Positions 37,885-50,206 of a stretch of 64,000 nucleotides of DNA are shown piece after piece. A model generated the notes under the pieces. The model was not told the DNA's origin. It did not search any database and saw only the letters and a program-made list of their open reading frames with translations. Position numbers and translations under genes: made by a program. The stretch is from Holacanthus passer (taxonomy: Eukaryota > Chordata > Actinopteri > Pomacanthidae). Position 1 is the stretch's first letter, and each line of letters begins with the position of its first letter. Location: positions 2,542,001-2,606,000 of the forward strand of contig JAFREQ010000037.1 of NCBI GenBank assembly GCA_025331565.1, read 5' to 3'.

Positions 37885-38228
37885 GATAACTGCTTATGTC
37901 AGCACATCATGCTCACAATGACAATGCTTGTTTGTTTGCCATGTTCATCATCTTAGTTTAGCAAGTAGAGATGATAATGCTATGTTTATGCTTAGTGCTA
38001 ATTAAAGCTACATGAAGTAGAGCTGAGGCTGGTGGGAATGCCTCTCTAAATACATGCTGCAGATTTCACAGCAATCAGTCTAAAAGTTGTTGAGACATGT
38101 TAAACACAAACCTCATGGTGGCACTCAAGGAAAGTTCAGGGGATTGCCAAACTAATGGAATTCATCTTCTGGGGACAATGAATGTTTACACAAAATGTCA
38201 TGACATGTCCAGTCATAAGAGTGCATAG
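37885..38228 (+). repeat. Dispersed repeat, GTTTAGCAT family, copy 2
   Basis: Same block order as copy 1 at 15350: TCACAATGACAATGCTTGTT, CATCATCTTAGTTTAGCAAG, GAGCTGAGGCTGGTGGGAAT, then GTTGTTGAGACATG, AAGTTCAGGGGATTGCCAAA, and GGACAATGAATGTTTACACA. The middle is rearranged or shortened. It abuts a hAT-like MITE relic. Confidence 0.65.
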
Positions 38229-38325
38229 TTTTGACTTTTTATAGAGTGAAAAAAAATCAATCGATCAATCAAAAAATAATCCATAGATTAACTGGCAATG
38301 CAAATAATCATTAGCTGCAAACCTA
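38229..38325 (+). mobile_element. hAT-like MITE relic (right end)
   Basis: GACTTTTTATAGAGTGAAAA, then AATCAATCGATCAATCAAAA, and AATAATCATTAGCTGCAAAC correspond to the last ~95 bp of the complete copy at 59453-60034 (ATTTTATAGACTGAATGATTAATC...ATCATTAATTGCAGCCC). The terminal GCAGCCC is degraded to GCTGCAAACC. Confidence 0.6.
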
Positions 38326-38713
38326 CACACAGGGTCAGCATCCTGTAAAGCTCATCATACGTGGCTCTACAGTACAACAGAGGAATTGGGAGGGTGTGTG
38401 TGTAGCCTTATTTCTGAATTCTCCTTGAGCATCTTGAAAAATAACGTGTGGTAGGACAACTGAAGAATTTTAAATGTGCCACAAACCTGTAATGCCTACA
38501 TTTTCTGCTTGTGGTTATTTGAATGAATGAATTCTGCTGCAGCTACAATAGATAGAATTACAGTGAGAAAGGGTTTTTTTTTTCCTTTCTTGCCCCCTCT
38601 TTGTCTCTCTTATTTTCACACTCCTGCTCCCTCCCTCCCTCCCACCTCTTCCTTACCCAAGCCTCAGCCGTACTCTCACACACAATCAGTCACATGAGTC
38701 TGAGGCCGACGTA

Positions 38714-38716
<3 letters not shown>
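38326..38716. other. Non-coding, pyrimidine-rich 3' part
   Basis: From 38575 on, the plus strand is CT-rich and leads into the GA microsatellite. No other feature. Confidence 0.4.

Positions 38717-38780
<64 letters not shown>
38717..38780 (+). repeat. (GA)n microsatellite, about 32 units
   Basis: GA run with one extra A near 38765, followed by 150 bp of purine-rich sequence. Translated frames here are pure Arg/Glu or Ser/Leu and are not genes. Confidence 0.95.
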
Positions 38781-38941
38781 CGGGGAAAGTGGTGGAGGTT
38801 GTTGGGCAACATCAGAGATAGCGGAAGTGAAGTGAGAGATAAAAGGAGGAGAGAGAGGAGTGAAGGAGAAGTGAGAGGAGGAGGAAAGGCAGTGACAGAG
38901 AGGGAAAATAAGAAAGCCCATGGAGATGGAGAAAAGGTGAA

Positions 38942-38986
38942 ACACACACACACACACAGACACACACACAGACACACACTCACTCA

Positions 38987-39022
<36 letters not shown>
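38942..39022 (+). repeat. Compound (CA)n / (CAGA) / (CACT) microsatellite
   Basis: CA runs interrupted by CAGA and CACTCACT units over 80 bp. Confidence 0.95.
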
Positions 39023-39025
<3 letters not shown>

Positions 39026-40394
39026 TCTTTAATCAATATGGTGGGAATGTGGCCCCATGGTAAATCACTTTCCTGGCAATAACAGAGAGCAGCCACTATC
39101 CCTCTTTTTAATATGTTGCCAGAGTGTCAGTGGGTGATACACAGCAATATATAGCGTGGAAGAAGGGAAACAAAAAGTGGGGGAATCATGGGTGTGTGTA
39201 TTGGGGGAGCTGTGATGTATAGGCCCGGACAGTTGATCTGCACTCAGATAAAAGAGGGGAATCATGATTAGGTTGGGTAAAGTGTCCATGCTGGCCTATC
39301 CACACAAACACATACAAAAAGAAGAAAAGCTGGTTGGGAGAGCCTGTCCCCTCTCTCCCTCTCTCTCCCGCATCCCCCTTATCGTGTGTCCTTTCTCATG
39401 AGCTCTCAATGCATCAAAACCTGCCCTCCTCAGAACAAGGATCCACTATGAGAATTTCATTACAGGGGTAAAAGCTATCCCTCTTCTGGTCACATCGATT
39501 TAGGGGATATTGAAGGCCGGGCAACTTTTCCACCTTGGCCTTACGAATCTGTCTGCCTGTCACCGTTCACAGAGCCACCAGATTACGCCATGCCCCGGCA
39601 GGTTGACCTTCACTTAACTATCTGACCGCAGGGCACATCATCCTCCGTGTCTTTATTGACTTGATTCCATCTCGCTCAATCTCATCTTTGCCCGCTGTGT
39701 TTGAGACGGCTCGGCAAATGTTGTTACCGTAAACGAGAGCGGCTTCTCAATTGACTTGGGTCCCCTTTAAAGTGGTGTTAAATAAGTAATGGGGCGTCTC
39801 ATCTGCTTTGGCTAGCCAGTATCTGGATGGGTTACAGTAAAGGGAGATTAATGGATGGGCAAATGGAGATAAATGTATGAGATGAATGGAAGCGCCAGAC
39901 CGGCCTACGATGAGGCCCAGTGACATTTATTGTCAATGCACAACTGGACAGCTGTCAAAGTTTGGGTCGATTCTAGGTGGGGTGCAAGATACATCTGGAC
40001 TGATCACCCTTTTACTAATAATCATAGAGTAGACTCGTTTTAACACTGATGACAAGATATCAGCAAAATCTAAGCCTGAATACAATTTGCAGAAGTGACA
40101 ATCAAATGACTAATGGCTGTCTGGAGAAACAGTTTCACAAAAGCAATGGCCTGTTCCTGTAGGTAGATAAAATGTAGAGCGTCAGAAATTCAATGCCAAA
40201 GACCTGGCTTCAGTTTCACTGTCAGTACAAACTGTTGAGAAAGGCTGGATGTGTTAGTGACTTGCAGGCTAAAACTCAGTTATCCCAAACACAACACGGC
40301 TCCCTCTTTGGATTAAATATACGATACCTAAGCTTTACATTAATAGTCTCTTTAAAAATGCCACTAGAACTGGAAGCTGGAAACCCTCACAAAA
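39023..40394. other. Unique non-coding DNA
   Basis: No exon or repeat is recognised. The block 39400-39960 has balanced composition and no simple repeats, so it is a fair candidate for conserved non-coding sequence but unproven. Confidence 0.4.
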
Positions 40395-40650
40395 TTAGAA
40401 CTGAAATGATTGGTTAATTAATCAATTAGTTTAATGATGGCATTAATGGAATTAATTACCAACTATTTTGAAAAAGGATTAATCATTTCAGTCATTTTTC
40501 AAGCAAAAATATCATTCTCTAGTTGTAGATTCTTACATATAAAGATTTGTGGCTTTTGTTGCCGTATGTGATCAAATCTCTTTGTACCATTATTTGGATA
40601 AAACCACCCTTGTAACCTTGGACTGGGAATTTATAATGAGCATAGAATAC
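40395..40650 (+). mobile_element. hAT-like MITE relic (left half)
   Basis: AGAACTGAAATGATTGGTTA, GATTAATCATTTCAGTCATT, TTTCAAGCAAAAATATC, TTAGTTGTAG-like and GATTTGTGGCTTTTGTTGCC track the first 200 bp of the copy at 28918 (GTTTCAATCATTTTTTTCAAGC...GATTTGCGACTTTTCTTTG). GGGAATTTATAATGAGCATA matches GGGAAACTTTGATGAGCATT. It is strongly diverged. Confidence 0.62.
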
Positions 40651-41045
40651 TCTGGATTAATTAAAAAAAACACCATAATAAATGGCAGCTATAGCAGTTA
40701 TCTAACATTTCCGCAAATAATTTGTTCAACTCCTCTGCTGTGACGGTTTGTGCCTTTCTGTCATTCAGTCATCAGGATTTTAGACATGTGCTGGTTAACC
40801 CGCTCTAATCTGGTGGCTAAGACGAGCATCACTGTAGCAAAACAAAAGAACAGTCTCGCTGAACAATGACAGTTCCCTAGAGATGGATACATCAAAATGT
40901 TGGTTCACGTAGGGCTGCTCATTTCAGATTTGTTGTTGTGAAATCAACAGTTGAAGTTCCTCAGTTTCAGCATAATTAATAATGAGCATTGGATTCACTG
41001 CATAGCTTTTGCATAGCATGTGATCCCCGACCACCAGGGACCGCT

Positions 41046-41455
41046 GTACAAACCAGAATCCAAAAAAGTTGGGACTTCATTCTAAAAACAGAATGCAGTC
41101 ATTTGCATACAAACTGTGTTTACAGATAACATTTTAATGAAGTGTTCCTGAGTCCATGCAGTAATATCCTTCATACAATCCTTTATACTCGCCACATCCT
41201 TGCTTGTGAACGGGTGTGTGTGAGTCTTTCCAGGATGAACCTTTCATACCCAATCATGATACTATCACCTGTTACCAATCAACCTGTTTACCTGTGGAAT
41301 GATCCAAACAGGTGTTTTTGGATCAGTCCACAACTTTCACAGTCTTTTGTTGCTCCTGTCCCAACTTGTTTGAAACATGTTACATGTCAAATTCAGAATA
41401 AGCAGATATTTACAAAAATCAATGAAGTCAATGAGGTCAAACATTTAATATATGG
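41046..41455 (+). mobile_element. MITE copy B, right end missing
   Basis: Left end TGTACAAACCAGAATCCAAA AAAGTTGGGAC is a better terminal repeat than in copy A. The block at 41227-41338 is nearly identical to 9044-9155 of copy A. Further shared words are CAGTCTTTTGTTGCTCCTG and AAATTCAGAATAAGCAGATA. It ends after GAGGTCAAACA without the right terminal repeat. The 154-codon frame over it is not a gene. Confidence 0.75.
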
Positions 41456-43908
41456 TCTTTGTATATGGTCTTTGACCAGACTTATTTGCCCAGCCTCCAA
41501 CTATTGTGTAATTCCATCTCTGGGCTTGTGCCATTTCTGCAGCCTTCAACATTCGCATGTATCTTTCAATCCATCTCTACTGATACTTGTGACCTCCACA
41601 ATCTGAGTGTACTTTTGTAAATAGTGTTGTTTATGCTGAAGAAAAAAACCATTTCTGGTGCTTACACTCGGTATGATTGCATTCTTTGTGCATAATCAAC
41701 GTAAATGCAGGAAGCTGTGTCTGACTAGAGATAAAGCAGACGATGAGTTGTCCTTCTGCCGACAGACCAAGGCTGCTCTCGTCTCTCCTTTGTTCCTGCA
41801 GTCTTACCTCTTGTCTGACCGTGCCGTTGCCAAAGCAAATGCAGCACAAGCCCTGCTACAATCAACTCACTCAATTTAATCTTAATTAGCTGACCACAAA
41901 GAACTGCACATTATTACTGATGTAGATGAGGCGTCTCACTCTCCCTCCATCTTCTGGCCTTTAAAGACATTTTTATGCAGCTCAAATTTCACACTTTACA
42001 TTTTAATGACATGTGGGTCTAATGATCTGTGTTAAGCCTTAGCCCGACAAACCCACGACACGCAGCCAAGACCAAGCGTTTTGGTTTCCGTTTCATTGTC
42101 ATCAAATGAGACGGCTCATCTTCGCGTAGGCATCAAAGGAGTCGCCACGGACAGCGCAGGATCTGTCAATGCTCCCGTGTAAGCAGGCTTTTAACCAGCT
42201 GCCTCTCATTTCCAATGCAAGATACGAACTGTTTGAACCATGCTTTTTCATATTACATGGCTGAAATATAAGCTACGGCATAGCTCTGGTGTCATGCACA
42301 ATGTCCCTGGGTGTGAAGAAATGCGCTTCAACCAGATGGGTTCATGGTAAAAACAGTTTGGGATTCTGTGTAACGTTCCACTACCAGTTCCTACACAGGG
42401 GCTTTGTAAAAAATGAAGATAATGGATGTCTCCATGGGCACATGTTCATAAATAAAACAAGCCGAGCTACTCGCCTGGTATTAACTGCACTTTTCACGTA
42501 GGACAGGGAATCGATGCTAATGGAACACATGCAAAGCAAATAGGGACAGTTCTGTGGCCTTGTGACCTCTGGTGGCAACAAACATGGCTGTGCATGCAGA
42601 GAGCAAATTCGGAGAGAAACCTGCATCCAGAGAGGAATAAATATGTGGATAATATTCCCCGTGCTCAGCAGTGTCGGTTCAAAAAAAAAAAAAGCTGTGA
42701 AATGTAGAATTTGATATGCTGTAAGGGTCAGCCCTAGGTTCTCTGGGAGCTGGAAAAGCAGATGAGCCACAACAAACAAACTGGAAAAAAAAAAAAAAAA
42801 ACATCAGGCTCTCCTATGAATTCATACCGTATGTATGGATGGACTGAGACCTGAGCTATGACAGCACTAGCATGAAAAAACATATTAATGTGTAGGAGAT
42901 ATACCCGCTGCTCATGCAGTTGTGTACTGTAGAGCTTAATGTTAAGGCTGCCGGAAGACAGATGTGTGATTTGTGTGGGAGGTCTAGAGGAAGAAAGTTA
43001 AGGAAACAAAGAGGGATGAGACAGGAGAGGAAAAAAGTGGCGAGAGGAGGGGGAGGGGGGCTTCAGAGCAGTGCAATAATTTACAGGTATTGTAAAAGCA
43101 GGCCTGGCGGGGACATCAGTAAAACAAAAATGCCAAAGCGCTCTCCGGAGGGACTGCGGCTTTATACATTTCTACAGACATTTTTCATCAGGAGAGGAGA
43201 GTGGAACACTTTCTCAAGTAGTCCCCTCAGAACATTCAAGTAGGGCAAAGTGCTTTCTTTGGAGACATTTTTTAATTGCCCTGTAAAGTTGGATTCAAAA
43301 GATAACACGCGACGGTGATGGAACGATCTGAATTGCACACGTAATCTTCGAAAATGTAATATTGCGTGCACTTCAACGTTTCGATCACGACGATCCATTA
43401 ATTGCACAGGACTGTCAGCATTTTGCATCTTTTCCTTTTATTTTTTCATTCTTCCATTGATGCCGCTGACATTGGTTCACACTTTCCACCCCCCTCTGTG
43501 CCTCGTTCCCTCTGAAGCCAGAGCCCAGAGCGATTGGGTTAGCGGCCGCTATTTCATGCTCTCCCGCAGGCCCCTTCACTTTGATAAAGGTTGCATACCT
43601 CCGGGCATTTTTGAGAACATTTCCCGCTCTCTCTCCTGATACTTCCACCTTGCAACCCCTGTCCCCCTCTCTGCACGCCCCCTTCCCTCCGGCACGGTGC
43701 AGTTTACCGACCGTGACACAGCGTGCCGGCTGGATAATCCCAGCGAGACCGAAGCGCCATTAGGAAGAGGAGGCCCCTAAAATGCCAAACCATACACTAT
43801 TACCGACCCCTCCTCCACCTCCTCTACTGGGTTCCCTCACTGTCTCTTTCTCAAAGAGGGCACCTGGTACTGCATCTCTTCATTAATGCATGGAGGGAGG
43901 GGGAGCGT

Positions 43909-43909
<1 letters not shown>
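41456..43909. other. Unique non-coding DNA with A-tracts
   Basis: A-runs occur at 42680-42692 and 42785-42801. The stretch 43250-43450 has low repeat content and mixed composition with several CpGs; it may be a conserved element but this cannot be shown here. No exon found. Confidence 0.45.

Positions 43910-43970
<61 letters not shown>
43910..43970 (+). repeat. (CA)30 microsatellite
   Basis: Sixty bases of uninterrupted CA, the longest pure dinucleotide run in the window. Confidence 0.97.
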
Positions 43971-43971
<1 letters not shown>

Positions 43972-44068
43972 CTTCTCATTCCCTCACACAGTCACTTATC
44001 TATAGTGAAAAGCATGACTACATTGCGGGTGCCCTCTGACAATGGAGGCCAGGGAGGGAGGGAAGGGG

Positions 44069-44094
44069 GTGTGTGTGTGTGTGTGTGTGTGTGA
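44069..44094 (+). repeat. (GT)13 microsatellite, inverted partner of the preceding (CA)30
   Basis: GT run 100 bp downstream of (CA)30 and complementary to it, with a GGGAGGGAGGGAAGGGGG purine tract between them. Confidence 0.95.
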
Positions 44095-44531
44095 GACCTC
44101 AAAGCAACTGTCGAGAGCTAATCATGCTGAAGGTAATGAAGTTACCTAGAGACACTGTCAGCCTGCAAGGTTAATGGAACACCTGTATGCACACCATGTG
44201 AGAAGCAAGAGAATGAGAGGCATGATCTGCGCAAATCAGCGGAAGTCAACGTGTGTGTTTTTGCAAGCTCAGGTGGCTCACGCATGTGACTGTGCAAGTG
44301 TACATTATTCACTGCAAGCGCTGTGAGCCTGGAGACACCAGCAACTCAAAAGGAAACAGTAAAAGAGATGCCACCGAGCGCCGCCACTGCTCATATCTGT
44401 CAGCATCACAGAAGAAGAAGAAACCCCTCTCCCTCCAACACATGAGCACAGTTTCGAGGGAAAGAGTGGGAGTGTGTGAATACTGTAGCAAACCCTGAAG
44501 GTGAGACGAATCAGAGAGGTACAAAAACTGT

Positions 44532-44556
44532 AAAAAAAAAAAAAAAAAAAAAAAAA
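44532..44556 (+). repeat. Poly-A tract (25 A)
   Basis: Uninterrupted A run. No retroelement body was identified upstream. Confidence 0.9.
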
Positions 44557-47183
44557 GAATTAGGTTAACTTGTCAGAGGATAAAAAAATTAAACATTTAA
44601 CTTTCTGTGTAGCAGATCAATTTGGTTTCTTTCAAATCAATGGCATTTTAGAGGCATATTTCTGTAATTCGCGCACCGATCTCTAAACAAATATTCAAAT
44701 CTGATCAAACAAGCCATTATGTTGACAGCTTTCAATTCCATTCAATGGCAGAAGCGTCTGCAGGCAACCTTTGAGGAGGAGAAAGCAGGCAGCTAAATTA
44801 TGCAAAAGTCTGTCAATTTAACGAATCAGAGGCAGAGAATTAGCAGGCTGTTAGTCTCTCTTAGACCCGCAAATGCCGCTAATACAGATGAAGGGCTGGA
44901 GCCTGATTTCATTATCGCTGCTCTGCAAAAGAGAGGAAGGGGGAAGAGAAAGGGAGAGAGGGAATGAGAGAGAAATGAGAGATCGGGAGATGGAGACAAA
45001 TGTATGTGAAAACACAGGCCTCTATTCAGAGCCCTATCAACTCCAAATATCAAATTAGCCAAATGAATGGTACAAGATAAAGGAGAGCGCGGGGAGGAGA
45101 GTGAGCGTGGCAGACGGGCAAATGAAAGGGGCACAGAGAGAGGGGGGGGGAAGCAGCGAGGGCGTGTTAAGAATGGAAGGGATCGGAGAGTATTTCAATA
45201 ATCGATAGAGCGTGAAGTGAAGAGAGAGTGAGACACGGCGAAGGAGAGAGAGAGAGAGACAGAGAGAGAGGCAGGATATCACAGTTCATTAGTCATTGCT
45301 GGTGACAACTAGAGACTGTAGCAAGAAGATTGTCACTGGGTCTTAATCAGATGAGAAACGATGGAATGCCAGTCGTTAATTCCAGCAGCATTATAGCGTC
45401 TATTGTCTGCCTCTGAAGGGGCTTATCGCAATCTCTCTACCTCCGACTGCTGCTGCTCCTCCTGCTGCTACGCCAGCAAACAAGCTGCCAGCCAACTCAC
45501 CGGGGAAACTCTAAAGAGCTGGGGAGAAACTAAACTCTCCCTTTCTGCAAAGTCTCACTCTCTCGTACTCTTCTTCTTCTTGTCTCTCTCTCAACTCCTG
45601 TCTGCCTCTGCTCTCTCTCTCTCTCTCTCTCCACACACACACAGGAACTGAAAAACATGTAATGGTACAGTAGCCCGTGGTGCAACACGGAAGCATCTCT
45701 GAGGCAGAAACCAGGAAATCAATTCTCTCTTTTTAAGCAACCCATTAAAAGGCGCCAAGGAGAGTTAAAACGCTTGCTCAAGACATACCATTACAGTATA
45801 TTATATATTCTGTTCCAAGGAAAACCCTAATGAACACACACCATTACACACTGCTGCGGAGGAGCTGCTATATGCGCACGCGCACACACACACACACACA
45901 CACAAAAGTATGTATATACAGCTTCATTCCATGCACACAGTATACTAACAAGAAATGCAAATACGCAAAGATAATAAAATGTCATTCTCTCTCTTCTTCT
46001 CACTTTCGCTGCTACACAGACACAAATAAATACTGCAACACCCTCCTTAAAATGCACATCTCCACCATGTTTTCCTCTCTCAGGGTCTGTTCCTGTCAGA
46101 ACCATGGCCCAAAACTCTCAGTCAGACGGCTCAGCTGGGGACGGCCTCTCCGACTCAAACAACTTCCCTGCCTGGCTGGAAGTGTGTTTACTGTATTTGT
46201 ACCACTACGGTGCACTGCCTGCCTCATTCACCACAACCAAACAAAATCTACGGCGGTCATGCAGCTGCAGTGTGTGAGCATTGTGCAAATTTCGTCTGCG
46301 GCACCGTCTGGGGCGTGAACTGGTGTGCATCCTTCTGTGTGTCGCCATACGGGGGGTACGGGAAAAGTAAGTGTTTAAAAGAAAGAGGAGTAACTTTGCA
46401 GCCTTAACAAAATGTGGGGTCATGTAAGGTCGCATAACAAACCTGTACTACATACAGTGCTTTTCCCCTTGATCAGCATCTTGAAATAATCTTATGTAAT
46501 CACTTTGCAGGTTGTCCGCATTTGTAATATGCTTGCAACATGGTCGCTTTGAAAACTTACAAAACACAGATCTTTTCTATTACTGACGAATGCTGTTTAC
46601 TGACACTGTGTTTGTAGTTGTGATTAAGCCCGGTCTGTTTTCATCATGTGTTTGCATAAGCTTGTCTCCCCTCCGGACATGCGTGCATCCTTGACCTGAA
46701 GTGGATGCAAGTTTCAAGCTTATTTGTCGCATACTCAACATAATTTTACATACATTGCGCATTGTTGCCCCCTCCAGTACTGTGCTCATCATATTAGAAA
46801 ATATCATCGATGCAAAAATGCAATATCTCCAGACGAGATTTAACAAGATGCAAACAACAAAAGATAGATAACATTGTGCAAAAACATCAGATAGTTAAAT
46901 AGAGCAATACAGTTGTGTAAACTATGTAATGCATGCATTTCTATCTATGTGTGCCTTCCTGTCTGACTGCATGAGAGAGAGTGAGAGACAGTTCGAGATC
47001 ATGTGGCTTTGTGTGACAGTGCAATTCTGTGCCTGACTGGGTCTGACTTTGTGCGCATCTCCAAAATTGAAATTGTGGCTGCAATTCTATGTGTATGTTC
47101 TTTTGCTGCTCGTGTCTGCGGGTGTGTGTACGCTACAATATGTGTGAAACACTGTGATATAGTGCGATTGCTTGTGACAAAAC

Positions 47184-47208
47184 GTGTGTGTGTGTGTGTG
47201 TGTGTGTG
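47184..47208 (+). repeat. (GT)12 microsatellite
   Basis: Uninterrupted GT run followed by GA-rich sequence at 47230-47255. Confidence 0.9.
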
Positions 47209-49510
47209 CAGAGAGAAGTTTGTCAATGGGCGAGAGAGAGAGAAAGAAAGAGAGAGCTTCTGCTTCAGTTATTTGTCAGCAGTGCTGGTGTTGCACTTGG
47301 CTGAAAAGACCAGTCAGGAGGGACCAAAGTACCTCCTCCCCTGACACACTTTTGATGACACACTTTTCTCGCTGCACTCTGACTGACCTCACACCATGAA
47401 CGCACACACATACAAGGACACGCGCACAGAAAAGCACAAGCAGACAGACACATGTACACACAAAAGGAAACACACATTCGAATGCACAGACAAGGACACA
47501 GCATTATGAACACACAAATAACTGTACATGCACACACGTACGTGGCCACACATACTCTAGCACGAAATATACACACCTCAGGGCATCCATACGTGAACAC
47601 ATGTAAGGACACATTGCATGTGTTGACGCATGGATGCACATGGAAGCACACAAGGATATACACATGGTTGCAGAACACACACACACACAATGTAGATGTG
47701 CTGTGTCTAAAGCGACTGTAGCCGCTGTATCCAAGGAACCAAAGTAGGTTTGATCCGGTTGGATTCACAGTGAGCACTATGGCCAAAATACATGGGGCGC
47801 AGACGTGACGTATCACAGAGACGGGGCAATGTGGGGATTTTACCTGCTACATGGACGTCTTTGTTGTGTGTGGTCCTGTGCCAGCCAAAATAAGATGTCT
47901 ACATGTGTGCTGTAAATCTATTTTCATGCTTTCAGCTGTGTGATATTATCCATATTGTAAATTATTATGTGAACAGTTAGAAGTTGCAAAAGTACCTTAC
48001 ATATTACAATAATGGTGCGCGAGGACCTCCCGTTCAAATTTGCATCCCTCCTGTCAGCTACAGGAGTTGATGCAATTAGTTATTAACTGGTACTCAATTA
48101 ACTAACTAGATCGTTTTAAGTACATGATCATGGATACACATTGATTTGATTGATTTATTTTAATGTGCAATGTAAACAAATCCACAATGTTGCTCTGCTG
48201 CGTCGCATTGCCTCTGGTAATAATGAGGTGTTTATTTAATATTTTTTAACGGGTGGCACATCTGTGTAGTATTTACCTGTTGCAGAAGCATGTAGTCGCA
48301 TGTAGAATAAAAAAAAAGCCATATAAAAATATAGCTGAGCGGCATGATGACTGCACAGGTGCGCGCAGCTTCCGTGATCAGTGCAGCAGCTTCAGCTGAT
48401 GATAATGGACACACTCTGCTGCGGGCATGCAACAGCAGACGTGTCGCACCACATCCGTGCTCCATGTATTTCAGCCTTTAGTGTTCGACAAAGCATAATA
48501 AATGGCCACAGCTGTGGACCGTGCGTTGGGAGTGGGTGTGTGTGCGTGTTGGCATGACTTCGTGTGGTCTTCCATAAGGCTTTTGTGTTTGCTCATCCTT
48601 CATCCCAGTATTAAACCAGCCCACTCACTAGTAGCCAACTCCATCCAGATTTAGACTCTTACTCTCCAGCCTCTCGCTTTCTTTTGTCCACTTTGGTCCT
48701 AATTTTCTCTCTCATTATTTCTCTCCTCTTTATCGATCGCACCAAAAAAAGTGAACGTATGCCTCAGCAATTATTCTGTACAAGGGCTTTGGAGTTCAAG
48801 GTAGGACTGTATACTCAGCATTGGGGGAAAAAAATCCGCTGTGGGAGGATATTTTCATTTTATTTCATCTTTGGTCAGTACCCACACGTGTTAAAGCACA
48901 AAGTCACGGCAGCACACTTTTTCATTACAAAATGCTATGTAAGTGTTTTACAGACAAATTATTCCCCGATGTTCATGGACTGGACTTGGAAATGATTCCC
49001 AATCAACACTGACTTTGAACTTGGCTGGGGCCTTGAAAAGCAGACCGGGCTTCAGGTGGAAACAGACTTGGATGTCTGCTTCATGCAATATGACGAGTGG
49101 TCCCAGGGCCATTTCTAGCTTCGTGGGGGCCCTATGCAAGATACTGTTTGGGGGGCCCTAGTTTGTCAAACTATGATGGAGAGATTCCTAACCCTTTAGA
49201 TGGTCCACTAAGATGCCACAATCTATTACACTTCACAAGCAAAACAGTCTACAGTCATAAAAGCCTCCCATATTAAAATTAAACATCTAAGTTGAGCCAC
49301 TCACGCAAGTTAAACTGATTAAAAAAAACGATAATACAAGAAAAACAACAATCTATACGTCAATAAATAAAACAGATATTGAGTGTTTTTAAAAAATGTT
49401 TTCTTTAAATTAAAAAAAACAATAAAAATAAATTAAATTAATCATAAGTAATCCTAAAGTAATATCAAGTGTCAAATATGAGAGACAACTTCCACTGGAC
49501 GATGACAGAG

Positions 49511-49537
49511 CAGACGACGACGACAACGACGACGACG

Positions 49538-49573
<36 letters not shown>
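49511..49573 (+). repeat. (GAC)n(AAC)n trinucleotide repeat inside the hAT element
   Basis: GAC units grade into about 13 AAC units, located within the element at about one third of its length. Confidence 0.93.
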
Positions 49574-49848
49574 CTGCCCCCTGCTAGAATCTGAATAACC
49601 GGCTCTGGGCTCAGTCAGTCAGTCAGTCAGTCTCATGGCAGGACAGCACAGTCCATTCACATGTGACATGTTCACTTTCATGAAGCAAACACTAAAGTTG
49701 GGTTTATGACGAACAAATTCTCGCCAGCTAACTAACATTTATCTGAGGCTAGCCGAGCTAGCTAGCTAGCAGGACAAATACACAAACTTGCTAAAAACTC
49801 GGCGTTACCCCTCCCCCCATTCACCCACATCACGAACTAATGCCTTAC

Positions 49849-49932
49849 CTTTATCCTTTGTACGTTTTTCTTCCTCTGTTTTCTTCTTCTTCCGTTTTTC
49901 TATCCACTAGGATAATTTCTTTTAGATGCCAT
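49849..49932 (-). pseudogene. Degraded first exon of a hAT transposase
   Basis: On the minus strand an ATG at 49932 gives MASKRNYPSG and then a TAG. Shifting frame by one base continues EKRKKKKTEEEKRTKDK up to a consensus donor (AAAG|GTAAGG, GT at 49848-49847). A short basic Lys/Arg/Glu N-terminus of the form M-S-KRK-PSGAEKRK...EEE ahead of an intron is how many vertebrate ZMYM/ZBED-like hAT transposases begin (recalled). The rest of the transposase is missing, so this is a fossil of the autonomous parent. The frame break means it encodes nothing now. Confidence 0.6.
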
Positions 49933-50206
49933 TACGGCGTTTGCCTTGTTTAATATGCTCACTAACGAGAATGATTGGTAGCTGTCAATCATTCCCATCG
50001 TACCTGTCGGCGGCCCATACGTCACTCACTGGGTGACAGTGCAGTCCAACGATTATGACGTAATTATGCCACAAAAACACACAGCCACAGCTTATCATTG
50101 CAGTTGATTATATTTATACATTTATTTTTAAGCATATAAGGGATATAATAAACACATGAGATAGCTACAGATAAAGACAGGTCATTTTAATTCTTAAAAA
50201 AGCTTT

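Larger units (their letters stand above)
44095..49103. other. Non-coding, many simple repeats
   Basis: Poly-A (25) at 44532-44556, GA run at 45243-45270, CT then CA runs at 45609-45643, CA at 45882-45904, GT at 47184-47208, and a degenerate CACACA/ACATGCACAC field at 47395-47700. At 46705-46860 the sequence AAGCTTATTTGTCGCATACT...GATGCAAACAACAAAAGATA may be an old retroelement 3' end. The 183-codon minus frame at 47265-47816 is Cys/Val-rich translated repeat. Confidence 0.5.

Noticed and set aside
38715..39032. Arg/Glu-rich frame (RERERE...)
   Set aside because: Direct translation of the (GA)n microsatellite.
41142..41606. 154-codon plus-strand frame
   Set aside because: Lies mostly inside MITE copy B. 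The homologous segment of copy A has a different frame structure, so no protein is conserved.
45830..46318. 162-codon plus-strand frame
   Set aside because: Starts in a CA repeat. No domain, and no codon or splice evidence.
47265..47816. 183-codon minus-strand frame, Cys/Val/His-rich
   Set aside because: It is the translation of a degenerate CA/GT field (CACACA, ACATGCACAC). No domain, no splice sites, and plus-strand frames through the same field look the same.
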